DNA from: Wandonia sp964447015
GTDB taxonomy: Bacteria > Bacteroidota > Bacteroidia > Flavobacteriales_D > Crocinitomicaceae
DNA: 64,000 nucleotides
Assembly: GCA_964447015.1 (NCBI GenBank)
Contig: CAYUQU010000009.1
Coordinates: 1 to 64,000 of the forward strand
Direction of reading: 5' to 3'
Shown: positions 53,746 through 62,857 of the stretch, piece after piece
Numbering within the stretch: position 1 is the first letter of the stretch
How the letters are laid out: each line of letters begins with the position of its first letter
Translations under genes and position numbers: made by a program
The notes under the pieces: model-generated
The model's database searches: none
The model's input: the letters and a program-made list of their open reading frames with translations, nothing else
Told to the model about the DNA's origin: nothing

Positions 53746-54324
53746 ATGAAAATAAATAAATATATATTATTGAGCATAACCGTTCTCCTGCTTTCGTCTT
53801 GTGGAGATGATGAATTCTATATTCCGAAACCTACAGTTAATTTGCGAATGGAGTTCCCTGAGCACGAGTACACAAGGTTTGCTGACGACTGTCCATATAG
53901 TTTTGAATTAGCTTCCTACATGACAAGCTCGCCAGCAAGTGATGAGAATTCGTGTCATAAAGATATCTCGCTTGGAAATTTTAACGGAATTATTCACCTG
54001 AGCTATATTAAAATTGACACTGCACTCTCTGCATACATTGATTACTCTATTCAAAAAGTGCAGGAGCATATCGTAAAAGCTGCTGCCATTGATGATATTA
54101 ATATTGTAATTCCAGAGCAGCGTGTTTATGGTACTTTTTTCGAAATTCAAGGCAATGCGGCATCTCCTTTTCAGTTTTACTACACTGATAGCATAAATCA
54201 TTTTATCCGAGGTGCAGTTTATTTCAATTCAAAACCGAATTACGATTCCATCTACCCTGTTTTACAACATGTAAAAACAGATTTAATTCACCTGATGGAA
54301 TCAACAGAATGGAAAACAAAGTAG
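53746..54324 (+). CDS. gldD: gliding motility lipoprotein GldD
   Basis: About 192 aa (ATG at 53746; an in-frame ATG four codons earlier is possible). A lipoprotein signal (LLLSSCGDDE) is followed by the GldD pattern: YIPKPTVNLRMEFPEHEY, CPYSFELASY, HLSYIKIDTALSAYIDYS and GTFFEIQGNAASPFQFYYTD. GldD is an envelope lipoprotein required for gliding/T9SS in flavobacteria. Cotranscribed with ssb and gldE. Confidence 0.92.
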   Translation: MKINKYILLSITVLLLSSCGDDEFYIPKPTVNLRMEFPEHEYTRFADDCPYSFELASYMTSSPASDENSCHKDISLGNFNGIIHLSYIKIDTALSAYIDYSIQKVQEHIVKAAAIDDINIVIPEQRVYGTFFEIQGNAASPFQFYYTDSINHFIRGAVYFNSKPNYDSIYPVLQHVKTDLIHLMESTEWKTK

Positions 54325-54445
54325 TTTGTTATTCAGCTTAACTTATCTACATTATAACTTCTTTTGACGAATTGTCTAGGCTTAAACCCTTGTGTTTAAG
54401 CAAAAAGTCGTATCTTTTGCCTGCTAAAAAACCCAAAAGTAAGTT

Positions 54446-56854
54446 ATGAAAAGAATTTATTCTGTTTTCGTGCTAAGCATCTCCTTGTTATTTGCTTACA
54501 CATCGTTTTCCCAACAATATTCAAAAGTTAAAATTTATGCTGACTCGGAAGGCCTGCAACACTTGGCTGAGATGGGGGTTGGAATTGACCACGGTCAGTT
54601 TAAGAAAGACATCTTTTTTATCAGTGACTTTTCTGAAAGAGATATTCAACTTATTGACCAATTAGGTTATCGTTATGAAGTGTTGATAGAAGATGTGACT
54701 AAGTTTTATGTTGAAAGAAATGAACAGGCTCAATTAAAGGGAGTGGAAAAAGGTGGAGATGTATGCGCAGGCTCACAGAACAACCCAATAAATAGTACCG
54801 TAACTCCAACTAATTTCCAATTGGGAACAATGGGTGGATATTACACCTATGATGAGTATTTAGCCGAACTTGATGCTATGGTTGCTGCATACCCCAATCT
54901 TATTACGGCAAAAGCTCCTGTTTCAACGTTTGAAACGTTTGAGAATAGACCAATTTATCACGTGAAAATTTCCAACAACCCAGGCTCTGACGACGGTGAT
55001 CCGTATGTATTGTATTCAGCTATTCACCATGCACGTGAACCTGCTTCATTGTCCCAAACCATATATTACATGTGGTATTTGTTAGAGAATTATGGAACAA
55101 GTGAGGAAATCACTTATTTAGTTGATAATACGCAAATGTTGTTTGTTCCTGTCGTAAATCCTGATGGGTATATTAGAAATGAAGTAACCAATCCCGGTGG
55201 TGGAGGAATGTGGAGAAAAAATCGCCGCAATAATGGTGGTGGTGATTATGGTGTGGATAACAATAGAAATTATTCTTACGGTTGGAACACTACTGGTGTT
55301 TCAAATGACCCAGGAAATGATACTTACCCAGGAACAGCAGCATTTTCTGAGGCAGAAAACCAAGCAATGAAATGGTTAAATGAAGAATACAACATCAAAT
55401 TGGCATTTAACGCACATACCTATGGAAATACGCTGTTATATCCGATCGGAACTACTTCGGCAGAGTTCGCTGATCACCATGATTATTTTGGGGACATCGC
55501 TGGACACATGTGTTCGCACAATAACTATTTCCCTCAAAAAAGTTCGGGACTTTATCCTGCATCAGGAGATTCGGATGACTACATGTATAAAGTGGATATA
55601 GGTGTTGGTGCAAAGGATACCGTTTTTGCAATTACTCCTGAGATTGGAAGTTCTGAGGACTATTTCTGGCCAGTATCAACCCGAATAGAACCAATTTGTA
55701 AGGAAATGCTATTTGCAAATTTGGTACTTTCTCATTTAGCAGGTATTTATGCGATTGTTCTTGACACTGATCCGAATACAATTAATGATGCGTCAGGAGA
55801 TTTCAATCACTACATTAAGCGTCTGGGGTTAGATGACGGGAGTATAACTGTGTCTATAAATCCTATTACTGGTATTGAAACAGTTGGCAGTCCTGTTGTG
55901 TACGACTTGTCAATCAGAGAAACAGCAAATGGAACGATTAGCTATACAATTGAAGCTGGATTTCCTCTTGGTGATGAAATTGTATATGAATTGCTAACTG
56001 ATAATGGTTCTTGGATAAGACGTGATACAATTCGCAAAATCTATGGCACACCAACAACGCAATTCATTGACGATGCTACTGCAAACAGTAATTGGACAGG
56101 AGATTGGAATACAACAGGTGAGACTTATGTTTCGCCTTCACAATCATTTACTGATAGTCCAGGTTCTAATTATTCTGCTGATGTTTTTGCAGATTATAAC
56201 TTGATTCAGGATGTAGATCTAACAGACGCAACGTCAGCGATGGTTCGCTTTTATGCAAAATGGGAAATTGAAACAGATTGGGATTACGCTGCATTTGAAG
56301 TGTCAACTGATGGTGGTACATCGTGGCAACAGCTGTGTGGAAAATATACCAACGCTGGAGTTCCGCAAAACAACTGGCAAGGACAAAACCAAGGGATTCA
56401 ACCCGTAGATCAACCAATCTATGACGGCTTACAAGCTGACTGGGTACTAGAAGAAGTTAGTTTAAATGATTATTTAGGTGAAGTAATTAATTTGCGCTTT
56501 GTGTTGGAGTCTGATGGTGCTGTTCAAGAAGATGGATTCTACTTTGACGATTTTCAATTGCTTTATAATCTAGATGAGTCATCAATAGGGTTTAATGAAT
56601 TGGAGCAAAGTGTGTTGACATTATTCCCAAATCCAGCAAACAGCTATGCTAAATTGGATTTCGGAAATGAGATGGCACAAGGTAAAGTTGAGATTTATAC
56701 CCTTTCAGGTCAGTTAGTTCAATACTTTGACTTAAGTGGTACAACCAAAGTTATTGAAATCAATACGGCGGAAATGCCTCAGGGAATTTACAATGTGGTT
56801 TATACGAATTCAAGTTTTGAGAATACACACAAGCGACTTGTGGTGATTCATTAG
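54446..56854 (+). CDS. T9SS-secreted M14 zinc carboxypeptidase
   Basis: 802 aa. Signal peptide (ending TSFSQQ), a propeptide-like region, then the M14 domain (about 125-430): zinc ligands in AIHHAREPASL (HxxE), His in FNAHTYGNTLLYPIG, and catalytic Glu in ITPEIGSSEDYF. A beta-sandwich region (about 430-720) follows, with a Gly-Ser-rich stretch typical of CUB/MAM-like domains. The C-terminal T9SS type A domain runs from LTLFPNPANSYAKLDFG to KRLVVIH. It digests peptides outside the cell. Confidence 0.92.
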   Translation: MKRIYSVFVLSISLLFAYTSFSQQYSKVKIYADSEGLQHLAEMGVGIDHGQFKKDIFFISDFSERDIQLIDQLGYRYEVLIEDVTKFYVERNEQAQLKGVEKGGDVCAGSQNNPINSTVTPTNFQLGTMGGYYTYDEYLAELDAMVAAYPNLITAKAPVSTFETFENRPIYHVKISNNPGSDDGDPYVLYSAIHHAREPASLSQTIYYMWYLLENYGTSEEITYLVDNTQMLFVPVVNPDGYIRNEVTNPGGGGMWRKNRRNNGGGDYGVDNNRNYSYGWNTTGVSNDPGNDTYPGTAAFSEAENQAMKWLNEEYNIKLAFNAHTYGNTLLYPIGTTSAEFADHHDYFGDIAGHMCSHNNYFPQKSSGLYPASGDSDDYMYKVDIGVGAKDTVFAITPEIGSSEDYFWPVSTRIEPICKEMLFANLVLSHLAGIYAIVLDTDPNTINDASGDFNHYIKRLGLDDGSITVSINPITGIETVGSPVVYDLSIRETANGTISYTIEAGFPLGDEIVYELLTDNGSWIRRDTIRKIYGTPTTQFIDDATANSNWTGDWNTTGETYVSPSQSFTDSPGSNYSADVFADYNLIQDVDLTDATSAMVRFYAKWEIETDWDYAAFEVSTDGGTSWQQLCGKYTNAGVPQNNWQGQNQGIQPVDQPIYDGLQADWVLEEVSLNDYLGEVINLRFVLESDGAVQEDGFYFDDFQLLYNLDESSIGFNELEQSVLTLFPNPANSYAKLDFGNEMAQGKVEIYTLSGQLVQYFDLSGTTKVIEINTAEMPQGIYNVVYTNSSFENTHKRLVVIH

Positions 56855-56869
56855 ATTATCCCGTCGGGG

Positions 56870-56926
56870 CGTATTTAATCTTTCCATCTGGGCGTATACA
56901 ATACGCCCCAATGGGGATTAAATACG
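56870..56926. repeat. nested hairpin with GGGCGTAT arms, REP-like
   Basis: Outer arms CGTATTTAATC...CCAT / ATGG...GATTAAATACG enclose an inner hairpin GGGCGTAT-ACA-ATACGCCC. It sits 16 bases past the M14 peptidase stop and between convergent genes. The inner arms share GGGCG/CGCCC with the palindromes at 20576 and 21517. Confidence 0.75.
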
Positions 56927-56934
56927 TTCCGTAT

Positions 56935-57696
56935 TTACCTCAAGCAAAATTCGAGTACAGTTTCCACAAATTCATCCGGTTTTTCAGAGTGAACCCAGTG
57001 TCCTGCACCCTCAACAGATACCACATCGCTGTCTGGAAAATAATCTTCGAGTTGAGGTATATCCTCGTCTATAATGTAATTCGAAAGTTCTCCTTTGATA
57101 AAGCGAGTCAACACAAAAACTTCTTCCTCAGGAAGTGGCTTTAGAATTTCACTCATCTGATCTTTTAGCACGGGTAAATTCATGCGAAATGCCAATTTCC
57201 CCTTTTCTACCCAATATAGATTTTTAAGCAAAAACTGTCTTACTGCAAAATTTTCTACATATTTTGAAAGGTGCTCATCAGCCTCTCCTCGCGAAGTGAT
57301 TTTATCAAAATCAAGTGAGCACAGTCCTTCCAATATCACATCGTGGTGCATGGGATATTCCTTTACACCCATATCCACCACAATTAATTTATTCACTCTA
57401 TCTGGATAAAGCTGCGCAAATCTCATTGCAGTTTTTCCACCCATTGAGTGTCCCATCACAATAGCGTTGTCAATCTCAAGGTCATCCATTAATTCACGTA
57501 AATCCTCTGCCATCAGGTCGTATGAGTGTTCCTTAGTGTGAGCTGAATGTCCATGATTTCGCTCATCAACAAGGATTACTTCGTAATACTCACCAATTTT
57601 CTTAGCATGTGTCTGCCAGTTATCAAGCGAGCCAAAAAGTCCGTGTAAAATGATAAAAGGTCTCCCTTCGCCGTGTCTCTTGTAGTTTAACTTCAT
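56935..57696 (-). CDS. alpha/beta hydrolase esterase (YbfF-like)
   Basis: About 253 aa, starting at ATG 57696 (MKLNYKRHGEGRPFIILHG). The oxyanion motif HGLFGS, the nucleophile elbow GHSMGGKTAM (about residues 92-101) and the catalytic His in GAGHWVHSEKP with Asp in the preceding region mark a YbfF-type esterase. A TATCTTTG element is 18 bases upstream. It is convergent with the M14 carboxypeptidase gene. Substrate unknown. Confidence 0.87.
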   Translation of the reverse strand: MKLNYKRHGEGRPFIILHGLFGSLDNWQTHAKKIGEYYEVILVDERNHGHSAHTKEHSYDLMAEDLRELMDDLEIDNAIVMGHSMGGKTAMRFAQLYPDRVNKLIVVDMGVKEYPMHHDVILEGLCSLDFDKITSRGEADEHLSKYVENFAVRQFLLKNLYWVEKGKLAFRMNLPVLKDQMSEILKPLPEEEVFVLTRFIKGELSNYIIDEDIPQLEDYFPDSDVVSVEGAGHWVHSEKPDEFVETVLEFCLR

Positions 57697-57714
57697 TCTC
57701 TTGTTTGTAAAGCA

Positions 57715-57722
57715 CAAAGATA
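57715..57722 (-). promoter_or_regulatory. predicted -7 promoter element of the esterase gene
   Basis: TATCTTTG on the minus strand ends 18 bases before the start. Confidence 0.55.
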
Positions 57723-57814
57723 ACAGTTGTTCAGAAACTAATGATTCTTGAAAGAACTATTGACAATCTAAATAGTAATTTGTACATTGGGTAATCAATA
57801 GTAAAATAGATACC

Positions 57815-58783
57815 ATGAGCATTAAAACTAGAATATTGGAGTTGTTTGATAATTACAACGAGCTCAGTGTATTAGAAATCACAAAACAGCTGAATGTTTC
57901 AAAACAATCGGTACATCTTTGCTTAAAGAAATTACAAGAAGAAGAAGTTGTACAAAAGTTTGGTCGAGTGCCCTTAACTTTTTATAAACTATTGCCGAGT
58001 TCAGTTGGAGGAGAAGATGTACAGATTAGCTTGACAGAGGATGAACAAACAGCGGTAAATACATTTACGAGACTGAATGCTTACGGAGAATTAATCACAG
58101 GAATTCCAGCAATAGCTGATTATTATAAGAATACAGATAGAGGAATACATGAGTTCATTAAATTATTTGCAGCTGAACGCATTCGCATCAATCGAAATAA
58201 AGACACCTCTCAACTCATCAATGGCCACAATAACTTTAGGCAACAAGTTGGTGTTAGTGATTATAATATTAATGATCTATATCACGTAGATTATGAGTTT
58301 GTGGGGGAGTTTGGTAAAAGTAGGTTGGGAATTCTCATGGAACTTGCAAAAACGACTCAAAGTGATAGTGTGTTTGAATTATTGATTAAAGATGTCAAAA
58401 AGCAAATTGTCAATTTTGTGTATATGTCCGATTTTGACGCTGTCGCTTTTGTCCCACCTACAATTCCACGTGAAAAGCAAATCATGAAGGTGCTAGAGGA
58501 GGAACTGGCAATTGCGCTTCCAAAAATAAATATTCATAAAGTTTTTAATGAAGTGCCAGTAGCACAAAAATCGAGATTAAGTAAGGAGAGTAGAGCAATT
58601 AATGCCGAGAACAGCTTTATGGTTCCTCAACAAGCTAAATACAAGCATTTGCTTTTAATCGATGACATCATGACAACAGGAATTACTCTAAATACAATTG
58701 CGCAAAAAATCAAACGAAAGAAAATTGCAATTAAAATAACAGGGCTGACTTTGTTGTTGGATAATAAAAGCGTGGTGAAATAA
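57815..58783 (+). CDS. winged-helix plus phosphoribosyltransferase-domain fusion protein
   Basis: 322 aa. Residues 1-60 form a helix-turn-helix (SVLEITKQLNVSKQSVHLCL). A middle region of unknown type (about 65-190) follows. The C-terminal ~130 residues resemble a type I phosphoribosyltransferase: FVPPTIPREKQIMKVLEEEL and the PRPP-binding motif LLLIDDIMTTGITLN. This recalls DNA-binding PRTases such as Gram-positive PurR, but the sequence is different. It may sense nucleotides or PRPP. No operon partner; convergent with metH. Confidence 0.75.
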   Translation: MSIKTRILELFDNYNELSVLEITKQLNVSKQSVHLCLKKLQEEEVVQKFGRVPLTFYKLLPSSVGGEDVQISLTEDEQTAVNTFTRLNAYGELITGIPAIADYYKNTDRGIHEFIKLFAAERIRINRNKDTSQLINGHNNFRQQVGVSDYNINDLYHVDYEFVGEFGKSRLGILMELAKTTQSDSVFELLIKDVKKQIVNFVYMSDFDAVAFVPPTIPREKQIMKVLEEELAIALPKINIHKVFNEVPVAQKSRLSKESRAINAENSFMVPQQAKYKHLLLIDDIMTTGITLNTIAQKIKRKKIAIKITGLTLLLDNKSVVK

Positions 58784-58800
58784 TTCGTAGGAGCGAATTA
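58781..58800. terminator. short hairpin between the PRTase gene and metH
   Basis: TAATTCG-TAGGAG-CGAATTA just past the PRTase stop. A/T-rich stem without a T-run; weak. Confidence 0.35.
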
Positions 58801-58813
58801 TAGTTTGACCCAC

Positions 58814-61489
58814 TTAATCCGCCAAATTAGCTCCCAACCATCGTTCCATTACCTCTACTTTTTCACCTTTCTTTTCTGCAAGACGCTGAACTTGCTCCAT
58901 CGTTATTTTACCCACTCCAAAATACTTTGAATCTGGGTGCGCAAAATACCATCCACTTACAGCTGCTGTGGGGAACATTGCCAACGATTCGGTTAGGCTT
59001 ACTCCTGTCAATTTCGTTGCGTCCAAAATTTGAAATAAACCTACTTTTTCCGTATGGTCTGGGCAAGCGGGGTAGCCTGGTGCAGGGCGAATTCCCTTGT
59101 ATTTTTCCTTTATCAATTCCTCGTTTGAGAGTTCTTCATTTTGCGCATAACCCCAAATCTCACGACGTACTTTTTCGTGTAAACATTCGGCAAAAGCTTC
59201 CGCCAAACGATCTGCAAGGGCTTTAATCATTATCGAATTGTAATCGTCGTGGTCTGCTTCAAAGCGAGCTACGTATTCATCAATTCCAATTCCTGTTGTG
59301 ACCACAAAACCACCAATATAATCCTTAATTCCAGATGATTTGGGTGCTACAAAGTCTGCCAAAGCATGATTAAACGCTCCATCTGCTTTTTTCAATTGCT
59401 GACGTAGGGTACATTGTGTGTACAACACTTCAGTACGCGTTTCGTCGGTGTAAATTTCTATATCATCATCCACGCTATTTGCTGGCCAAATGCCGACCAC
59501 AGCATTTGCTTTCAACCATTTTTCATCTACAATTTTACGTAACATCTCTTTTGCATCGGCATAAAGTTTTGTAGCGGCTTCACCTACAACTTCATCTTTC
59601 AAAATGTTCGGAAAACGCCCTGCCAATTCCCATGTTTGGAAGAACGGTGTCCAATCGATGTACTTTGTCAATTCTCCTAAAGAAAAATCACTGAATTCTA
59701 CCACTCCAAGTTGTTTTGGTGGTACAACCGACGCATTGAAATCAAGAATTTCGCGTTTAGCACGAGCTTCTTCTAATGACAAATACGTTTTTGAAGCTCT
59801 GCTATTTGTGTGGTGCTCTCGCATGCGATCATATTCTACTCGGATATTTTCCACAAATGCATCGCGCTTATCGCCTAAGAGACTTTCGACAACTGTAACC
59901 GATCGCGAAGCATCTAACACATGAATCGTTGGTCCTTTGGTATAGTGTGGTTGAATTTTTACCGCGGTGTGTACTTTAGAAGTTGTAGCTCCACCAATCA
60001 TAAGTGGAATCGTAAATCCAGCGCGCTCCATTTCTTTTGCAAGATGTACCATTTCATCCAAAGAAGGCGTAATAAGTCCACTTAACCCAATCACATCCAC
60101 ATTTTCACGGCGTGCAGCTTCGAGAATTTTTTCTGGAGCTACCATTACACCTAAATCTACAATATCGTAATTGTTGCAACCTAAAACTACACCTACAATA
60201 TTCTTTCCGATATCGTGAACATCACCTTTTACGGTTGCCATCAACACTTTTCCTGCTGCTTCGCGCTTACCAGACTTTTCTGCCTCGATGTATGGAAGTA
60301 AATAACCCACTGCTTTTTTCATCACGCGAGCCGATTTTACTACTTGTGGCAAAAACATTTTCCCGCTTCCAAATAAATCTCCCACGATGTTCATTCCATC
60401 CATTAATGGACCTTCAATCACTTCAATGGGTCTATCGAATTTGAGTCGACATTCTTCTGTATCCACCTCGATAAATTCAACAATTCCTTTCACTAAGGCG
60501 TGAGAAAGACGTTCTTCAACAGTCGTGTTTCTCCACGAAAGATCAACTTCCCGTTTTTTACCATCACCTTTAACGGTTTCTGCCAATTCCAATAAACGTT
60601 CTGTTGCATCATCTCTTCTATTGAGAAGGACATCCTCCACATGCTCCAACAACGTTTTATCAATATCATCATACACTTCCAACATAGAAGGATTCACGAT
60701 TCCCATATCCATACCGTGTTGAATGGCGTGATACAAAAATGCAGAGTGCATCGCTTCTCGAACTTTGTCATTGCCTCTAAATGAAAAGGACACATTTGAA
60801 ACTCCACCACTCACCTTAGCTCCCGGAAGATTTTCTTTAATCCATTTTGTCGCGTTGAAAAAATCCAAGGCATTGTTGTTGTGTTCTTCCATTCCTGTCG
60901 CTACAGGAAAAATATTTGGGTCAAAAATGATGTCTTGAGGTGGAAAACCAACTTTGTCTACTAATACGCGATAAGAGCGCTCACATATTTGAGTTCGTCT
61001 TTCAAAATTATCAGCTTGGCCGTCTTCATCAAAAGCCATCACCACTACAGCTGCGCCATAGCGTTTAATTTTTCGAGCTTGTTCTATGAATTTTTCTTCG
61101 CCTTCTTTGAGAGAAATGGAGTTTACTACACCTTTTCCTTGAATACACTTGAGTCCAGCTTCAATAATCTCCCACTTCGAGCTGTCAATCATAATTGGCA
61201 CACGTGCAATATCTGGTTCGGAAGCTATCAGGTGCAAAAATTTCACCATCGCTTTCTCTCCATCAATCATCCCCTCATCCATGTTGATGTCAATGATTTG
61301 TGCACCACCTTGAACTTGTTCCAAAGCAACTGCAAGCGCTTCTTCAAAATTTTCTTCTTGAATAAGTCGAAGAAACTTGCGTGAACCTGTCACATTGGTA
61401 CGTTCGCCTATGTTTACAAAATTGGTGTCTTTTGTTATTATAAGTGGCTCTAGACCTGAAAGTTTAAGAGGGGGAATATGTGTGGACAT
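58814..61489 (-). CDS. metH: methionine synthase, folate/cobalamin/activation part
   Basis: 891 aa: the C-terminal part of cobalamin-dependent methionine synthase encoded as a separate gene. The methyltetrahydrofolate-binding domain starts near NIGERTNVTGSRKFLRLI. The B12-binding domain follows (ATVKGDVHDIGKNIVGVVLG with the DxHxxG motif, and IGLSGLITPSLDEMVHLAKE). The SAM-dependent activation domain ends it (RPAPGYPACPDHTEK). The N-terminal homocysteine domain is on the preceding gene, six bases away. The whole operon is preceded by a SAM-I riboswitch. Confidence 0.96.
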   Translation of the reverse strand: MSTHIPPLKLSGLEPLIITKDTNFVNIGERTNVTGSRKFLRLIQEENFEEALAVALEQVQGGAQIIDINMDEGMIDGEKAMVKFLHLIASEPDIARVPIMIDSSKWEIIEAGLKCIQGKGVVNSISLKEGEEKFIEQARKIKRYGAAVVVMAFDEDGQADNFERRTQICERSYRVLVDKVGFPPQDIIFDPNIFPVATGMEEHNNNALDFFNATKWIKENLPGAKVSGGVSNVSFSFRGNDKVREAMHSAFLYHAIQHGMDMGIVNPSMLEVYDDIDKTLLEHVEDVLLNRRDDATERLLELAETVKGDGKKREVDLSWRNTTVEERLSHALVKGIVEFIEVDTEECRLKFDRPIEVIEGPLMDGMNIVGDLFGSGKMFLPQVVKSARVMKKAVGYLLPYIEAEKSGKREAAGKVLMATVKGDVHDIGKNIVGVVLGCNNYDIVDLGVMVAPEKILEAARRENVDVIGLSGLITPSLDEMVHLAKEMERAGFTIPLMIGGATTSKVHTAVKIQPHYTKGPTIHVLDASRSVTVVESLLGDKRDAFVENIRVEYDRMREHHTNSRASKTYLSLEEARAKREILDFNASVVPPKQLGVVEFSDFSLGELTKYIDWTPFFQTWELAGRFPNILKDEVVGEAATKLYADAKEMLRKIVDEKWLKANAVVGIWPANSVDDDIEIYTDETRTEVLYTQCTLRQQLKKADGAFNHALADFVAPKSSGIKDYIGGFVVTTGIGIDEYVARFEADHDDYNSIMIKALADRLAEAFAECLHEKVRREIWGYAQNEELSNEELIKEKYKGIRPAPGYPACPDHTEKVGLFQILDATKLTGVSLTESLAMFPTAAVSGWYFAHPDSKYFGVGKITMEQVQRLAEKKGEKVEVMERWLGANLAD

Positions 61490-61495
61490 AGTTTT

Positions 61496-62527
61496 TTAGT
61501 GTTCTTCGTTAGTTTGTACTGTTCTTGGACTATACTGCGCTGCCAACTCTGCAATAACGCGAATGTGGTCAGGTGTAGTTCCGCAACACCCGCCGACTAT
61601 GTTCACCAAACCTTGGTCGAGGTAATCTTTAATTTGTTTTCCCATTAGCTCAGCTGTTTCGTCGTATTCTCCAAATTCATTAGGCAAACCTGCATTGGGG
61701 TGAGCGCTAACTCCAAAAGGAGATTTTTCGTTGAGGATTTGCAAGTATGGGCGCATTGTTTCTGCTCCTAGTGCGCAATTCAAACCTACCGAAAGCAAAT
61801 TCATGTGTTCTATCGAAATCAAAAATGCATCTGTAGTTTGCCCAGATAAGGTTCTTCCGCTGGCATCAGTAATTGTTCCTGAAACCATAATCGGTAAATC
61901 TGTTCCTTTTTCAGATTGAACTTGATCGGTAGCAAAAAGAGCCGCTTTGGCATTCAGTGTATCAAATACCGTTTCTACCAAAAGGATGTCACATCCTCCG
62001 TCTATCAGTGCGTGAACTTGTTGTGAGTACGCTTCCACCAAATCATCATACGATACCGCACGAAATCCTGGGTCGTTTACATCAGGAGAAAGAGAAGCTG
62101 TACGATTAGTCGGTCCTATAGAACCCGCTACAAAACGCGGCTTATGTGGTTCGCGAGCAGTAAATTCATCCGCTACTTCACGGGCAATTTTTGCTGATTG
62201 GAAATTCAGATCATAAATAATGTGTTCCAAACCATAATCTGCTTGCGCGATTGTGGTACCTGAGAAGGTATTTGTCTCTGCAATGTCTGCACCAGCTTCA
62301 AAATAGGCTGCGTGAATTTCCTTAATGATTTCAGGGCGGGTTAATGAGAGCAAATCATTATTCCCTTTCAATGGCTTATCGTGATTCTCGAACCATCCTT
62401 TGCGGAAATCTTCTTCTTCAAGTTGGTAGCGTTGTATCATTGTGCCCATAGCGCCGTCGAGAACTAAAATTCGTTGTCGAATAGCTTCGTTAATCATTTT
62501 AGTACGTGGAGAAACCTCTTTTGTCAT
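61496..62527 (-). CDS. metH: methionine synthase, homocysteine S-methyltransferase part
   Basis: About 343 aa from MTKEVSPRTKMINEAI (longer starts exist upstream in frame). ILVLDGAMGTMIQRYQLEEE at the N-terminus and the zinc-binding Cys in NIVGGCCGTTPDHIR mark the homocysteine S-methyltransferase domain, i.e. the N-terminal half of MetH. It works with the downstream gene to make methionine from homocysteine. Split metH is frequent in Bacteroidota to my knowledge. Confidence 0.95.
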   Translation of the reverse strand: MTKEVSPRTKMINEAIRQRILVLDGAMGTMIQRYQLEEEDFRKGWFENHDKPLKGNNDLLSLTRPEIIKEIHAAYFEAGADIAETNTFSGTTIAQADYGLEHIIYDLNFQSAKIAREVADEFTAREPHKPRFVAGSIGPTNRTASLSPDVNDPGFRAVSYDDLVEAYSQQVHALIDGGCDILLVETVFDTLNAKAALFATDQVQSEKGTDLPIMVSGTITDASGRTLSGQTTDAFLISIEHMNLLSVGLNCALGAETMRPYLQILNEKSPFGVSAHPNAGLPNEFGEYDETAELMGKQIKDYLDQGLVNIVGGCCGTTPDHIRVIAELAAQYSPRTVQTNEEH

Positions 62528-62657
62528 CATAGTCAATTTCTTGTTTTCATTCAAATCCTTTAGGTAAAACAAATTTTGTTTTCCTTAACTAAAACTACTA
62601 TAAAGAGGGGTGAAATTTGAGGGTTTGTTATTTAAAACTAAACCATTTAATTCAACA

Positions 62658-62763
62658 CTTATCTTTTTCCATAAAACCGGAATCGGATTTGGCACCTTTT
62701 TCTCACGAATGAGAGAGGTTGCCAAGGTTTCAAAGGGCCTGTCCCTCCACCTTTCTTTATAAG
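62658..62763 (-). ncRNA. SAM-I riboswitch (S-box leader)
   Basis: On the minus strand the leader reads CTTATAAAGAAAGGTGGAGG, GACAGGCCC, TTGAAACCTTGGCAACC, then AAAGGTGCCAAATCC, and closes with GATAAG. These are the conserved S-box segments in the right order: P1 arms CTTAT/ATAAG, GGTGGAGGGA, GGCCC..GAAACC, GGCAACC and GGTGCCAA. It lies 130 bases before the metH start. SAM binding should reduce metH expression. No strong intrinsic terminator follows, so control may be translational. Confidence 0.9.
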
Positions 62764-62784
62764 TATTTTTAAAGAACTGAGAGG

Positions 62785-62792
62785 CAAAGATA
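62785..62792 (-). promoter_or_regulatory. predicted -7 promoter element of the metH operon
   Basis: TATCTTTG on the minus strand, 21 bases before the riboswitch P1 helix. Confidence 0.6.
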
Positions 62793-62857
62793 AAACAAGA
62801 AATTAGATTATGGTTATCCTCTTTGGAGAAAATCAGAAAAAAGCAGCTTAAACTCCT

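Noticed and set aside
59604..61384. Several plus-strand ORFs of 65-131 aa inside metH
   Set aside because: They are antisense to a conserved methionine synthase and show no recognisable domains.
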